NCBI GenBank assembly: GCA_035578155.1
Contig: JAPWDM010000044.1
Location: forward strand, 198,501 to 262,500
DNA length: 64,000 bases
Origin: Brachynemurus nebulosus
Lineage: Eukaryota; Arthropoda; Insecta; Neuroptera; Myrmeleontidae
Direction: 5' to 3'
The notes under the pieces are model-generated. The model was not told where the DNA came from. It worked only from the letters and a program-made list of their open reading frames with translations, and ran no database searches. Each line of letters opens with the position of its first letter. The stretch's first letter is position 1. Of the stretch, positions 10,563-23,769 are shown piece by piece. The translations under genes were made by a program, and so were the position numbers.

Positions 10563-13500
10563 TATTATTCACAGTTTTGATTTTAAAATTTGTAAATTTC
10601 GCGGAATATTTTTTATATTTTATTTATATATTTTTTCTTAATAATTTACGAATCAGTACGTTAAATGAAATATTTTGTTGTTCCAATAAAGGTTTCTCCA
10701 TAAATTTAGACTGTCAATGCGAGGAAAATCCCTTTTAAAATGTAAAATTCAAATAGGTACATTTTGATTTTAAATAAAAAAAATATAGGTACCATTAAAT
10801 TTATACCATTACAAAAAAATTCGTTAATGACACTAATATTAAAATATACGAAATACTTTACATGCAACGGAATTTCTTGAATATCTCTATCAAAAAAAAA
10901 AAAAAAAAAAATGATTTAGACAACCGAGTACTTGCTATCTCTAGTCGGCTGAGACTGTGCTGTAACCGCTAATAAAGAAATATTCAGTGAAGGTCAAATT
11001 ATAAATTTAAACAAGTCAAAGAAGTTATTAACACACACATGTCCAGGTACGGATACATATAAATATTATAATATAATATAGCCAGAGGTTAATACTTAAT
11101 ATGATCGTTAAATTATGATGAAACGATTTTATTTTGTGGATGACTGTACCTTCCAGTACGTGTACCTACGTATCTGCTCTATACAGGGTGTCCGGCATAA
11201 GCGTAAAACATATAGATTACCTATAGGATTTAGACACAAGTTCGGTTAATTATTCTCATTTGATTAATCACTATCAACAGCATGAACAGAGTCTGTGAGC
11301 TCCCGGGGAAAGGAAAACATTTTTTTCCAAAAATAATACTCTTCCACTTTGCTCGAGTTCCTACCAAAGACTCCGGACCCCCTTACCAGGCTCGTCTCCC
11401 GGGCCACAGCTCCGACTGCTCCCCTCTCGTCGGCACGGGCCATGAATGTCATTTGAACTGTCATTTTATTTGTTATTATATGTACCCGTGACATCGCTCA
11501 CGTTGCGTAGATATATAGAATCAATGAAAATTATATATGTATAAAGTATCAAAGTTTTCACGTAATTATTTTTGTATTTTCCTGTGAGAATGAGATATTT
11601 TTCCACAATAAAAAGTATCCTACATAATTGTACACTTAGAATGTATCCTGTAGGGCAGCGTAGTACGCCTACTCCGGGGGCACCAATATTGTTTTCATGT
11701 ACCTCTACGTGGTGGGCCTGCTAGGAGTACCTACGTGAAAACAGTATTGGTAGAGGAGGTGGCAAAAACCCTAATATATCCCAATTAAGACACAAAAATG
11801 TTACAATTATGTAAGAAGAAGAAATAAAAGAATTTACAAATTATAGAAATTTGGAGGACTAGTGTTTTTGTTTAGTAGGTACACGACTAAACGCAGATCA
11901 ATCATTTTACTGTTCAGTTGGTCGTTACGTGATTATAAGTACTGAGTAGTTGCAGAATGCAGTAAGTTTATTGGATACATACTTGACAATCCCTCAGATT
12001 AAAACAAAAGTTTGCAATACAACTAATACAAGAAAGTAAAATAAAACAAGTTGTCAAATGCAAGTTGTACTTGTGGAAACAGTGTTCTGTACAATCAGTT
12101 GCTTTTATGAATTTATTGTAACAGGATATGAAAGTGGACGAATTATTTTTCCTAACGAATAAATTTTATTCCTAAAATAAACCATATTTTTCGATTTCAA
12201 AATGATTATATAGTTTTTTAGGTCTGTGTATGTTTATCAGAAACAAACAGTGATATTTACTGAATGAAGTAAATGTACGATGGGTCGCCGTTTTTTTTTT
12301 CTTTCAATCATAATTATCAGCAGTATCTACTATTTATTATAAGAATTGCATTCGATAATAACTTAAGTCAGGAAATTATTTAAATATTATTGTCAATTTT
12401 CTTGAATAGCTTAAATTTTTTATTTCTATGTTCTTCTGGTAATTAGAGTTGGACGAAAGTATCTAGTTATATATATTACTGAATTCGTGAATTAATAGGC
12501 TTTCGTTTGATACCCTACTCGATGCTCTTAAGAAAAAATTTTGTTGCCACTTTCCAGATTATCCCTAAAAATTAACCCTCACATTCTAAATTCAATTTCA
12601 CATCTGTAATCGGGCCACCACAACCCATTTCCGAGCTAAGTTTCAAATTTTTTCTAAAATTTTTTAAACTAACATTTTTACTTAATTCTCATGAATTGTA
12701 CGATTATGTTGAACACCTGTGTATATGACTACGTGTGTATATAAAAATTAATAGGCAGACATACCATTTTTATGATGTACACAGTCAATAATTATGTATC
12801 TCTTCCGTAACAATTTTTTTAGGCATGTCGTTATAAAGTTATTTAAAATTCGTGCCGCTTGGTTGGACTTGGATTTGGATTGGAGAATTAGAAAATGATT
12901 TTGTACTGTTTATTGTCCTGGTCGGTACAATAGGTATGCTTTGTTCAATGATAGAATGATAGTCGTTAGGTAATAATATAGTGATGATTTTTAATGGGCG
13001 AATATTGATGATTACCTAGATGAAAATAAAAGAAATTCTTTGTAGTCAGCTTATTGTAATTGCTTCAATTTTGGAAGATGATTGCGTACGAAAAGTTTTA
13101 TGGTACCTACCTAATGTTTTTATAAACCAATCTGAAACAGTAGGTATATCAAAGAAGTTTTTCATATCATCGTAAACTATTTCATATTGGTTTATTCACA
13201 CCACGGCGACATACACATATTATATTACGTAGACAAGGCAGTGTAATTACCTCTATGGCTAGATAAAAATTTGTTTTTCTTTGAGCTAAAAAGCTTTTTT
13301 GAGACAGCCTCAGTAATAGCAGTGCTAAGCTTCAGAATGAGTTTAAATAATGAAAGATTTATTCAACAGCTTATCAGTCGTTTTGTCTTTTCTATTCCTC
13401 GGATTTTTGAATATTTAAGAGTTATACAGAAGGTACTCAGTTTAGTCGAAGATGACTTCAAAATTGAAAATGCTAAAAGTGAAATGTAAATTTCTTCACT

Positions 13501-13894
13501 GATTTTAGACAATATTAATACCTTGATGGTCCTAGAATATTCCGTAACAATTGCTGAATATAGAACAATGTATTATTTAATAAGCAGTTTTGGTTTTATT
13601 AGCCTGGCTGTAATAGTTTTGGAATAAAAAAATTTACAAAAATATCCGTTTTAGCGTATAATATGGTCTTGCGTATATAATTATTTCAAAAACACAGAAA
13701 GATCAGAGGCTGAAATAAGTGCTAAGTGTATATTTATTACTCGCCGATATCGTAACATAACTTACTTTAAAAATACCTTTCTGGGGCTGTAAACCTTATG
13801 TTAACCTGCTAGATCCTTTATATGATAATCCCGAGCTCAGGTTTCATGCGAATCGCTGTTGTAAGTAAATTTCTAAAATATAAATTCGTGATAT
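10563..13894. other. Intergenic DNA with one inverted repeat and a lone transposon-like end
   Basis: No gene can be supported. At 11183 the sequence ACAGGGTGTCCGGCATAAGC looks like one end of a TA-flanked insect transposon, but I found no partner end. The 60-77-codon frames at 11264-11494 lie on both strands of one GC-richer patch and have no motif. A 72-codon plus-strand frame at 13271-13489 is helix-like, but I do not recognise it and see no splice sites that would define it. Confidence 0.45.
11681..11756. repeat. Short inverted repeat
   Basis: ACCAATATTGTTTTCATGTA and TACGTGAAAACAGTATTGGT form arms of about 22 bp with two or three mismatches around a ~30-bp GC-richer loop. It could be a small MITE remnant. 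Confidence 0.6.
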
Positions 13895-13965
13895 TAGTGA
13901 TGAGCAAAATTAGTCTTGGTCTTGCAGTTTTGTTCTGGTCTTGTATTTTTTGCAGTATTACATTA
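13895..13965 (+). mobile_element. Fragment of hAT-type MITE family (CAAGACC family)
   Basis: TAGTGATGAGCAAAATTAGT followed by CTTGGTCTTGCAG-like repeats matches the left end of the complete copy at 48500-48919. Only about 70 bp remain and the opposite end is absent. Confidence 0.75.
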
Positions 13966-14017
13966 GGAAATTTTATTTTGTGAGCTGAAAACTCAGTACA
14001 AAAATTATCTCACTTAA

Positions 14018-14903
14018 GGGGGGCCACTAGTTTGACCGCCTAAAAAAAGGTGAATTTTGGGAATTTCTTTAAAGATATATTTTAAGGATGTATTCGTTGA
14101 TATATAGTAAATTCAAGATAAAATTCCTGGACAAAAAAATTGAAAATTCAGTGAGTAATTCGAGATCTCCCAAGGCTCTAAAAAAAGTTCCTCCACTGCT
14201 GCAGTTGTAGCGACCTTCACACTGCCTGAAATAAAAAGAAACAACAAGCCTATTAAGCTAGAAGGTATTGCCCGTACCGTGAACTTCAACCAAAAAAAAA
14301 AAGTTGAAATTTAACAAAATGGCGGAGTTTTTTAAAAAAAGTTTCAAATTTTGCTCGAAAATTTGATGATTTTTGGCCTGCAAAAATTACATTTTTATTC
14401 GATCGGAAAACTGGAGGTTCATGGTACGAAGGAACATTATAGATGCTGCAATATAGATGAAAGAAGCTGCAATAAGAATCAAATCGATCGGATGATTTGT
14501 CTTCGAATTATAATTGCAGCAAATTTGAAAAATGTAGTTTTTCGTTACTTTACCTTTTAGTTTTAATCACTGAGAATTTTTATTAAAATTATTTACGATG
14601 TAATCACTCTAACGGTCATAATAAAACTAGATGAGTCGTTTAAATGTGCCAGGGTCTAGCTTCTCCACAACATGTGACTGGCAGCCACGTCCAGAAACTC
14701 CCGAATTATTAACCTTCATACATTTCTCAAATTTTCAAAGTTAACAATGAAAATCAGAATTCGCTCTTCAGATGACTGTAACTCAAAAACTATTTGAGAT
14801 ACGCACTTGAAATTTTAGTATGTTATTTTTAAAGATATAGACTATCAAAATATGCCTATCAAAATTTTCCACCTTTTTCAAAATGTCACACTAGTGTTCC
14901 CCT
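14018..14903. mobile_element. TTAA-flanked TIR element, piggyBac-like by target site
   Basis: The left end GGGGGGCCACTAGTTTGACC and inverted right end AGGGGAACACTAGTGTGACA are flanked by TTAA at 14014-14017 and 14904-14907. Similarity continues inward over about 50 bp (AAAAAAGGTGAATTTT against AAAAAGGTGGAAAATT). The 886-bp body encodes no recognisable transposase. TTAA duplication is typical of piggyBac, although those termini usually begin with CCC, so the superfamily is tentative. A 69-codon frame at 14351-14560 has no motif. Confidence 0.6.
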
Positions 14904-15202
14904 TTAATGTTATTGTATTGCAAACCGCCTGTCGCAAATCTAGTGGTAAAATAGGTATAGGTAAGGTTTTGAATTGTTTTCAACGCTGATTATTATTGTA
15001 GATTTCCAAATTTTATTGTATAGGATACAAATTTATTATTTCCTACAAGGCATAGGAAAATGATGTGTAGAACATTTTTAAATACTTTTGGAGCTAATAA
15101 ACATATATTATTTCGTAAATGGATAGGCATGTTCATATTTTTAGAGTTTTTAATATGACATGAGATGGACGATAAGATAAGACCCAAGCAGCGAGTATAT
15201 TC

Positions 15203-15205
<3 letters not shown>

Positions 15206-15294
<89 letters not shown>
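15206..15294. repeat. (TA)n microsatellite, ~89 bp
   Basis: Uninterrupted alternating TA. Confidence 0.98.
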
Positions 15295-15297
<3 letters not shown>

Positions 15298-15926
15298 GGT
15301 AAGTAGTATATTATACGCTTATATATAACTATATAGACACATAAATATATGTATATGATATCTAATTGTTATTAAAGCAGTGGGTTTTCCTTTTGTCAGA
15401 ACAATAATATTATACCTTTAAGAGATCTGTCACAAAATACAAAGCGTATTGATTTTTATGAATACTAATCTTAAGTTGTAGTAATTACAGTATAATTTTT
15501 CGTTGTTTACTTTCCTATATGTTTGTTCTTAAGATTCTAAAGTGGTGGAGGGGCTAGAATTAGGAAGGTATTCAAAGAAACTATTTCAATATTAATCTGT
15601 AAGGAATAGGTACTACAGAAAGCCCTTCATGAACATAGCCAGTAGTAGTCGTCAAGTATCAGCAGGATCGTGGACACAAATAATGGGCTTCGCGGACAAG
15701 CAGACAAATTTTTCAAAGAAAAAAATTCCCCCCAAAAATATAAGTGACGAACAAAAAAGAAAGCAACAACCACTTCTTTCTTTCTTTGTTTACTGACCCT
15801 CTGATGAATAGCATCAGGCCCCCTCTTGAGATTCGGGCCCCAAGACTACAACCCCGACTTCTCCCTTCTTTCGTCAGACCTGAGTATTGCTTAAAGCAGC
15901 CTCGATCACTCGGCACGCGACTTAAA
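15295..15926. other. Intergenic DNA, no supported gene
   Basis: A GC-richer patch at 15770-15915 is open on both strands for 80-100 codons. It has no recognisable motif and runs straight into the arm of the neighbouring inverted-repeat element, so I treat the frames as non-coding. Confidence 0.5.
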
Positions 15927-17395
15927 AAGAAGGGTTCCCAGGTATCCGCCTCCGATTTCAATGCCGCTGAAATATGTTATTCTAATTCGAAATCTAAGAG
16001 ACACGGATTTTGTTTTATCGGCGGAAAAACGGTTTGAAGAGGTGAAATCGACCTTCAAAAATTGTGGAAAAAGTTTAATTTTTCAAATATCTCAAAAACA
16101 ATAAGAGATAGAGCAAAAGTTTAAATTGGCGATGTTGCTCTTTTTTAAAGAGCTATCTATTGATATTCAATTAGTTTAATTTACATCAACAAGGGGTGGC
16201 TGGGGGTTAAAATTTGGTGGTTAATTTTGCAAGGAGGTGAAAAAAAAAATTAAAGATTTTGTTTACAGATTTGAAATCTACGTTAAAAAATCTAATTGAC
16301 CTGTTTTTGCCCAATGTCCTAATATTAAGTCTAAGGGTAGTTAACTAGGGGGTGACTGTGTCGAATAGTCGTACTACTTGGGTAGTTCAAGCAGTTCTTC
16401 TCCATGAAAAATAGTTTAAGACAATTAGAATAACGTAGAAATGAAACTTTTGATTTCAAAATTCATTTTGAGCAACATTGGAGAGGGGGTGAGCCACCCT
16501 CTTAAATTAGATACTAGTTTACATACACTAATTTTTAATATTAACACACTGACAGTGGGTAATAATGTCACAATAAGTGGTTCTGAAGTTGGACTATCGT
16601 ATGTAAGGTTTTTATTAGGTTTCCATTCATTTTGAAAATATCGTTATTTTCGGTATCGATAATTTTCGATAACGAAAACTATAACATCCATTAAAAAAAC
16701 AAACCTTATAAAAACCTTACATACGATAGTCCAACTTCAGAACCACTTATTGTGACATTATTACCCACTGTCAGTGTGTTAATAGTATAAATGAGTGTTA
16801 TTAAACTAGTATGTAATTTAAGAGGGTGACTCGCCCCCCCCCCCCCTCCAGTGTTGCTCAAAGTGAATTTTGAAATCGAAAATTTAATTTCTACGTTATT
16901 CTGATTGTCTTAAACTATTTTTCATGAAGGAGAACTTCTTGAACTACCCAAGTAGTACGACTATTCGACACAGTCACCCCCTAGTTAACTACCCCTAGAC
17001 TTAATATTAGGACATTGAGCAAAAATAGGTCAATTAGATTTTCTGGCGTAGATTTCAAGTCTGTAAACAAAATTTTTATATTTTTTAATTTTCACCCCCT
17101 TTTTGCAAAATTAAGCCCCAAATTTTAACCCCCAACCACCCTTGTCGATGTAAATTGAACAATATGCATATCAATAGATAGCTCTTTAAAAAAGAGTAAT
17201 TTAAACTTTTGCTCTATCTCTAACTGTTTTCGAGATATTTGAAAAATTAAATTTTAACCCCAATTATTGAAGGGCGATTTCACCCCTTCAAACTGTTTTT
17301 CCGCCGATAAAACAAAATACCTGTCTCTTAGATTTCGACGTAGAATAACATATTTCAGCGACATTGAAATCGGAGGCGGACACCTGGGAACTTTT
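15927..17395. mobile_element. Long-inverted-repeat element LIR-1 (~700-bp arms)
   Basis: The left arm (about 15927-16627) and right arm (about 16700-17395) are inverted copies separated by only ~75 bp. For example, CCGCCTCCGATTTCAATGCC on the left returns as CCGCCTCCGATTTCAATGTC when the right end is inverted. The loop holds TATCGATAATTTTCGATAAC, itself palindromic. The right end reads CTTTTCCTTGT, whose inverse ACAAGGAAAAG also ends LIR-3 at 41285. The arms carry no protein motif, and the 64-97-codon frames inside are shadows. I found no clean target duplication. Confidence 0.85.
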
Positions 17396-17605
17396 CCTTG
17401 TTAGTTTCAATTATTAATTTAACTTTCAATCGCGGACATAAATTCTTCGTAAATATTCACACCTTGTTTGTTGGAACCGCAGAGGAAGTAAGTAAATGTA
17501 ATCGTAGTTATTTTTAGAAATGTAGGTTAAACGAGACTTTGTGAGTAAGACGAGATAAATGTCTTTTTAAATAAAACATTACGGTAGTCGATAAGCATTT
17601 ATTAT

Positions 17606-19043
17606 AGGATGTGGCTATTTATACATACAGTATGTATAACTAATTGGCTATTTATACATACAGTATGTATACGCAATTGGCTATTTATACATACGGTATG
17701 TATACGAAATTGGCTATTTATACATATATAGTGTGTATATGAAATTAGCTGTTTATACATAATTATGTGTATACTGAATTGGCTATTTAAACCTACAGTA
17801 TGTAGTTATGTACTACCTAAAGCTAAACTGTATACGCAGTTGGCTACTTATACATACTGATTAATAACTATTACATTATAATAACCGAATACCTCCGATT
17901 GAGCTGAATTATTTATTTACATAATATTTTTGGATTAAGAAATTATCCCCTAAACGGATTTTTGGCGACGAGAACCGGAAGGGTATTTTTCAAGCCTTCG
18001 AATGTCAAGCCTAGGGATTACTAAAAAATGTTTTCCGTTACCATAGCAACAAAAATTAAAGATCGATTCTTATGGAACTTGGTGAGTAGCACAAAAAAGA
18101 AAGAATGAAGTTTTTCGATATTTTGCTTAGTTTTCGTGATATTACGTGTCAAATTTGTAAAACTTACTATATTGGATAGACAATTACGGTAGGTATATTA
18201 CGGCTTGTATTGATAGAAGTAAGTGGAAAATGGACCGGACAACATCATTGAAACCTCATTTTCAGGCAAAGGGTAATTAAATAATTTTGAAGTCATTACA
18301 CGCCGAGACATATTTGTAAATAATTACCCTTTGCCCAAGAATGAGGTTTCATTGGTGATGTCCCGTTCATTTTTCACTAATTTCTATGAATAAAAACCAA
18401 AATATACCATTCAAAAATTATATTTAAAACTGAGTTTATATCCGTAAAAATTGATACTACGTATATGTGTATGTGTGTAATATACAATTCATTATGTCAT
18501 TATAGTAAGTTTTAGAAATACAACACATATTATATCGAAAACTAAACAGGATATCGAAAAAATTTGTTCTTCCTTTTTTGTTCTATTGATCAAATTCTAT
18601 AAGAATCTGCCTCTAATTTTTTATTACCATAACAAAGGAAACCTTTTTTTAGTCCTCAGATATGCAACTTCCGGTTCGCGTCGCCAAAAATCCGTTCTTA
18701 AGCTAAAAAGATTATACAAAATTCAATCGGTTAAGCGAGAATTTCGTTATTATTAGAATCGATAAATTTGTTATTACAAGTTATTTTACTGTCACCAGTG
18801 GAGAAGTCCATTTTAATACGCGCACCACGAAATTTTGACGATATTTTTGGTGCTCAATGTGCGCAGTATTCATCAGAAATTACGGTAATTCTGAATAAGT
18901 AGTCAACTGCGTATACATACTGCATGTTTAAACAAAATATTCCATATACATACTGTATGTATAAATAGCCAATTACGTATACATACTGTATGTATAAATA
19001 GCCAATTGCGTATACATACTGTATGTATAAATAGCCACATCCT
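17606..19043. mobile_element. Foldback-type element LIR-2 (~700-bp arms) with 7-bp target duplication
   Basis: The arms run from 17606 to about 18279 and from about 18321 to 19043. They end AGGATGTGGCTATTTATACA and its inverse. TTATTAT flanks both ends (17599-17605 and 19044-19050). The outer part of each arm consists of tandem ~36-bp units, each containing the palindrome ACATACAGTATGTAT. The inner part of the arms is unique sequence (for example GGCAAAGGGTAATTA at 18265 against TAATTACCCTTTGCC at 18321). TIRs made of short tandem repeats are the structural definition of foldback elements. No coding region is visible. Confidence 0.88.
17613..17860. repeat. ~36-bp palindromic tandem repeats in the left arm of LIR-2
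   Basis: Units of the form TTGGCTATTTATACATACAG then TATGTATACG repeat about six times with growing divergence inward. Three or four mirror copies occur at about 18905-19035 in the right arm. Confidence 0.88.
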
Positions 19044-19050
19044 TTATTAT

Positions 19051-22000
19051 AACTGATTTACATAAGTAAATAAATTTCTGAAGGCAGCAATAGTAAGAGC
19101 AACATTTTCTTACTTTGATGTAACTAGGTTGCATAGTACAGCCTTTTATATTTTGATAAGCAAAGTTTCTAGAGAAACATTAGTTTGACAGAAAATAACT
19201 ACTCGACTTCCCTAGTAATTTATCCATGCTCACAAGATTTCACAGTATTAATTAATTTTTGCGATCACTAGCAACACGCTGAAATATAGAAATCGTTGAC
19301 CATCATTTCCAGAGCAGAGACTTCAAGGATAATTTTTTAAAAATATTTAAGTAGGTAAAAAGAAAAAAAAATTGTAGATAAATAATGTACCTGGATTTTT
19401 TTTTTAATTAATTGCTATACGCTTATTTTAACTATTTAAATAAAGTACGATATTTTGCAAAGAATTATATATTTATCAATATTAGCAAAATATAGTCGAA
19501 TTTTTTAACTGAAAAGATTAGACTTTTACAGCCTATAAGATAAGAACGGCGAATTTTGGATTTTGGATTTTTTTATTTATAAAATAGAAATTTTGGATTT
19601 TTTTGGAAAGAAAAAATATGTTCATAAAGGCTTTCCAGTTTACTATTTAACGTCCTTTTTTAATATTTAAAAATAAAACACAAAGGCAATTGGCGGATAA
19701 GCATGGGTAGGAATGCCTTCGTACGAAATTTTGTTGGCTTTTTTCCTGCTAACTGCTATCGGCACAAAATTGAGATTTACTGAGATTCAGCCCTTAAAAA
19801 TTTAAAACCTTTTTTTAAAGCCTCGATCAGCCGGACTCACATCATCGGTTTTGAAACCACAAGAATGACAAATCACTTCTGGACTTTCACTCACATTTCG
19901 CTTGTAGGCACTCAATACCTAAGATGGAGGGAAAAATTCGACTTCCGTGATGGGGCTCCGCTGTTCACGGCGTTTTTATATTTTGATGTATAGAGATAAT
20001 ATTTCCTCAGCATGGTATGAGTAATGCGCTAATATGTCATTTGCTACATCAATTTTTAATAAAATTAATTTTGGTATTTAAAACAGAAATTATATATGTG
20101 TTAGTAAAAAACTTGACTATAGATTTTATTGTTTTAGTTTTTTAACCAACTTTTTGAAAACCATAGACCAATTAAACAATGAAAACTATTGTATCATACT
20201 ACTAGACAAAGCGTAAAGCCAGTTTATGGGCAATTTCCCTGAAGCAGGAAACGGGGTGAGACGTGTGAGATATGAGGAACACAATGTGTGTTGTCTATTT
20301 TTCAGTAAACAGGATTATATTTTATTACAGGACATAATTTGTATACGTACGTATTTTGAAAATAAAACTAATACTACTTTTTTTCTTTCAAAATTTTGTA
20401 GAGTTTTCTCAAAAAGTTAAAATTTTCAAAATAAGGATTTTAAAAAAATTACTACGAATACTACGGTTATTGTATTGATGACAATATTACGAAATAGTAT
20501 CTTGAGCGTATAGGTGCTTCATTTATTCATTGATACAGTCGGTCTATAGAATATATTATAATATATAATATTTTCATTGATCTGTGATTAAAACCAAATA
20601 ATAGACAGGACTTTGATTTACTTATTGTTTATCAGAAATTATTTTTAAACATTCATAATATTTGTCAATGCGTTCATAGTAGTTGAAAAGTAAGTGAGTA
20701 AACTGTTACGTTCCGGATGAATTTATACAAGATTTGAATATTATCATAATCGCAGAAATAAAATTTTGAAATAAATATTATTTTACAAAAATCGATTGGC
20801 GGATCCTATAGTTGGCTCACTCAGTATTGTACATAAGTGTACATTCGTAATTGTTCATGAATGACATTATTTAATGTAAAATTTTTTTTTTTCTTAGTTG
20901 GTAAGAATGTTTTTTTTTAAAAGCCGCGAACTGCCTCTTATAAAATTGGCGATACGTCAGTTCAATCTTTCTTTTAATTTTGTGTGTCACGTACAAAAAG
21001 TCATTGTATTGGAACGGGTGCTAATTAATTTTTAATCTAATTCAAGGGCAAATATCAAGTATATTATTCAGTGTCAAAATTTAGTTTACAAGGACAATTT
21101 TTTTCAACTATGTGTGTCAATTCCATCCGCAGCTACTGGTTAATATCGATTTAGTTCATCTGCAATTACGGAGTTACGACCGACTGGATCTATACTAGCT
21201 TGCATTTTATCGTGGAACCAAACATTGGGACTCAGTTATTCAGTTATTGGAAATTAGAATAGCCTGCAAATCATCACTGCTCTTGATTAGATAAGTACTC
21301 ATCTTTTAATTTTCTTCTCAAATCCCTTGAGTGAAGTGTGTGTATGAGCTCGCCTGCATTGAGTGATGGAACATTTTCCTGTGACACTGTGCCCTTTTCG
21401 AATTTTTCCTACAGAACTCTATTAAACTACTTTATTTTTTTTTGCTATTGTCTATTATTCTTTTTCTTGCTGACTATACTTTTGTAATATTGTAAAATCT
21501 GTGCTAACATACCTATTTAATTCAATACTATTTAATTCTGTAAAATTCTTTCCACTTCCGTAATTTTTTTGTAGTTAACTTGTATCAAAATTTCCTTTTG
21601 GTTTTTTTCAGTTACTAAATATTGTTCCTTTTAATTTTTATCTTATCTTGTACGTTTTCTATAAATTTTCTTATCTATTATCTTAATTATTTTTATTTAG
21701 TTGGACTTTTACTAACTGACACGAACTTAATAATTTTTTTGTAATTAAGTTGATTGTAATTAACCTTGTCTCACCACCTAAATGACATATTTATTTAATT
21801 AAACTTGTTGAAATTGAACCATAATTTTTATTTCTTCTACCTTTTATTCTTTTACTTCAGCCAATATTTTTACTACTACCTAATAAAGCATCAAATCAAA
21901 GTTATTTCGTGAAAGCTAACAGTCATAGTAAGGATGATATTTCTGCTGCAGATACCTATGTAATATTTGCATTAAAACACCCGGTAAATATCACACTGTA

Positions 22001-22684
22001 TGGATATGCATGTATGGTAGGTGCACGCACATATATATATATACATATGTATTTGTCTGGAATCCTGGTGATCGCCACCCACTTTGATTCAGATAATATT
22101 ACTATTTAACATTCCGCCATGTCACCACTTTTCTATAATATATATTTTTTAAATGTTATATCATTGTATTGTCATTGGCCACTCATTGGCTACACGGTAC
22201 AAATAGCTTGAGATACTTATATACCAACACATGTTCTTTTACAGGCTATGTAATAGGTATTCTGTAGTAGTTTTCTTTAAAAATAAAATAAAATTAAGAA
22301 AGGAACGACATTAGAAATGCATTGCAGCAGGCCATATTAAACGAAGATAAAATTTGGTTTTTTCAAGTTTATAATTATTGGTTATTTCTTTTGTTAATGG
22401 CCCTAAATATTTTTTTTTTATTTTTTTGATAATTAATACAAGTAGGTAAGATTTAATTTCTCGTTTTAATTTTTTTCTTTTTTTGGCTTTTTGAAAAAAA
22501 TATTTGTATATCTATCAAATGTTTTTTAAACGGTACCCTAAAATGCGGTTTTAAATATTTTATATATTAGGTAATTTTTTGATGAATTAAAAATGTCTAA
22601 GATGTTTTTGTTGTTTCTGAGACTACAGTTATCAAATTTTTTAGTAAAGAATTTAATTTTAGACTTCTTATGAATATGTGTTAC
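19051..22684. other. Long stretch without a supported gene
   Basis: The sequence is AT-rich throughout, with a pyrimidine-rich section at about 21400-21860 on the plus strand. The 64-66-codon frames at 20226 and 21909 have no motif. Around 19700-19960 the minus strand shows a short CHSCGF-like word, but the frame is broken and I could not extend it. Nothing further can be supported. Confidence 0.45.
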
Positions 22685-22918
22685 TAGTGATGAGCAAATG
22701 CAATACCAAGACCAAGACTATGAATGAAGTCTTGGTCTTTCTTGTTCTTGCATTAAAAATCTTGGTCTTGGTCTTGCTAGAGCAGTTTGAGTCTTGGTCC
22801 TGGTCTTGCAAAATGCAGTCTTGGCCTTGGTATTGCTAAGAAATCTTGTAATTTCTTGCATTTTTTTTATTAGTGAATTTTTTCCTTCTAAAATCAGAAT
22901 TTTCACTCTTTACGGTTC
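22685..22918 (-). mobile_element. Partial copy of the CAAGACC hAT-type MITE
   Basis: The fragment starts TAGTGATGAGCAAATGCAAT and matches, in inverse orientation, the last ~220 bp of the complete copy at 48500-48919, including the GCTAGAGCAGTTTGAGTCTT segment and the TTTTTTCCTTCTAAAATCAG segment where it stops. The other TIR is missing. The minus-strand open frame here is a shadow of the CAAGAC repeats. Confidence 0.82.
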
Positions 22919-23254
22919 CTAAAAAATTTTTTGTTCTGTGACTGGCTCTGTGTCCACCTGAGCATTCGTAAAATCTTCCAATGCGGAACTATTCGACTAA
23001 TTTCAGCGAAATTTTCAGGACTTCTAAAATCTATTAGTAGTCTAATAGCACTAAATTTTATCTATACATTAATTTTAGAATAGACATAAAATTTTTTTAA
23101 AAAGAGATTCTTGTAGGGATTGCCGAGGAGAACATTTGTGCAAAATGTGAATTTCCGGAAATGTTTTTTTATATCATGAATAGCGTTTTTTTACCTTTCA
23201 CCGCTTACGTAGCGAAAACGGTGATAGATACATTAAAAAGTTTTAAGACCTTTC

Positions 23255-23462
23255 TTGTAGAGAATCGAATTCTCTACAAAAAAGTCCAGGAGAGCACCTG
23301 TCTATCTTATACAGGTGAAAAGATACAGCACTCCAAACGCGCACTCAAAAATTCACATTTTCTAGTGTTCCGGTAAGGTTCTGGACGGCACACCCTGCTG
23401 GAATGCTAGAAAAAGTGAATTTTTGAGTGCGCCTTTGGAGTGCTGTATTTTTTCACCTGAAA
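23255..23462. repeat. Inverted repeat with ~62-bp arms and an adjacent short palindrome
   Basis: CAGGTGAAAAGATACAGCAC at about 23313 is mirrored by the sequence ending CAGGTG-like at 23460. The arms include GCGCACTCAAAAATTCAC and its inverse. Just before, at 23255-23279, lies TTGTAGAGAATCGAATTCTC plus TACAA, a near-perfect palindrome. The frames at 23161-23376 and 23362-23565 overlap the arms and share their sequence, so they are shadows. Confidence 0.75.
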
Positions 23463-23769
23463 AAATAATAGTGTCATATGAAAATAATAGAATTGAAATT
23501 ATTAAAAAATTATTAAAAATTTTAGGTATTTTATAATATGCCTTGTAAATATTTAAGTAATGCACAGCAGCTTTAATTTCTTAATGAAGTCGCCACTGAT
23601 GTAACGAAATAACCACACTTCTCCTCTTTGGTCCCGATGGTGTGCTAATTTCGGTACACCAGTGTACTTATTATGTTATTATTAACACACTGGCTGTAAG
23701 TAGTAGTTATAAAATGTGCTTCTAAAGTTACACAATTCTAAAATCTAATTTTTTTTTTATTGTTTGTAT

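Noticed and set aside
11264..11494. Overlapping GC-richer frames on both strands
   Set aside because: No motif, no splice context, and both strands are open, so composition alone explains them.
15200..15300. CRISPR-like regular array or replication origin
   Set aside because: The regularity is a simple (TA)n microsatellite, and nothing in the window indicates a prokaryote.
23161..23565. 71- and 67-codon frames on opposite strands sharing peptides (GEKIQHSK)
   Set aside because: The shared peptide comes from the two arms of one inverted repeat.
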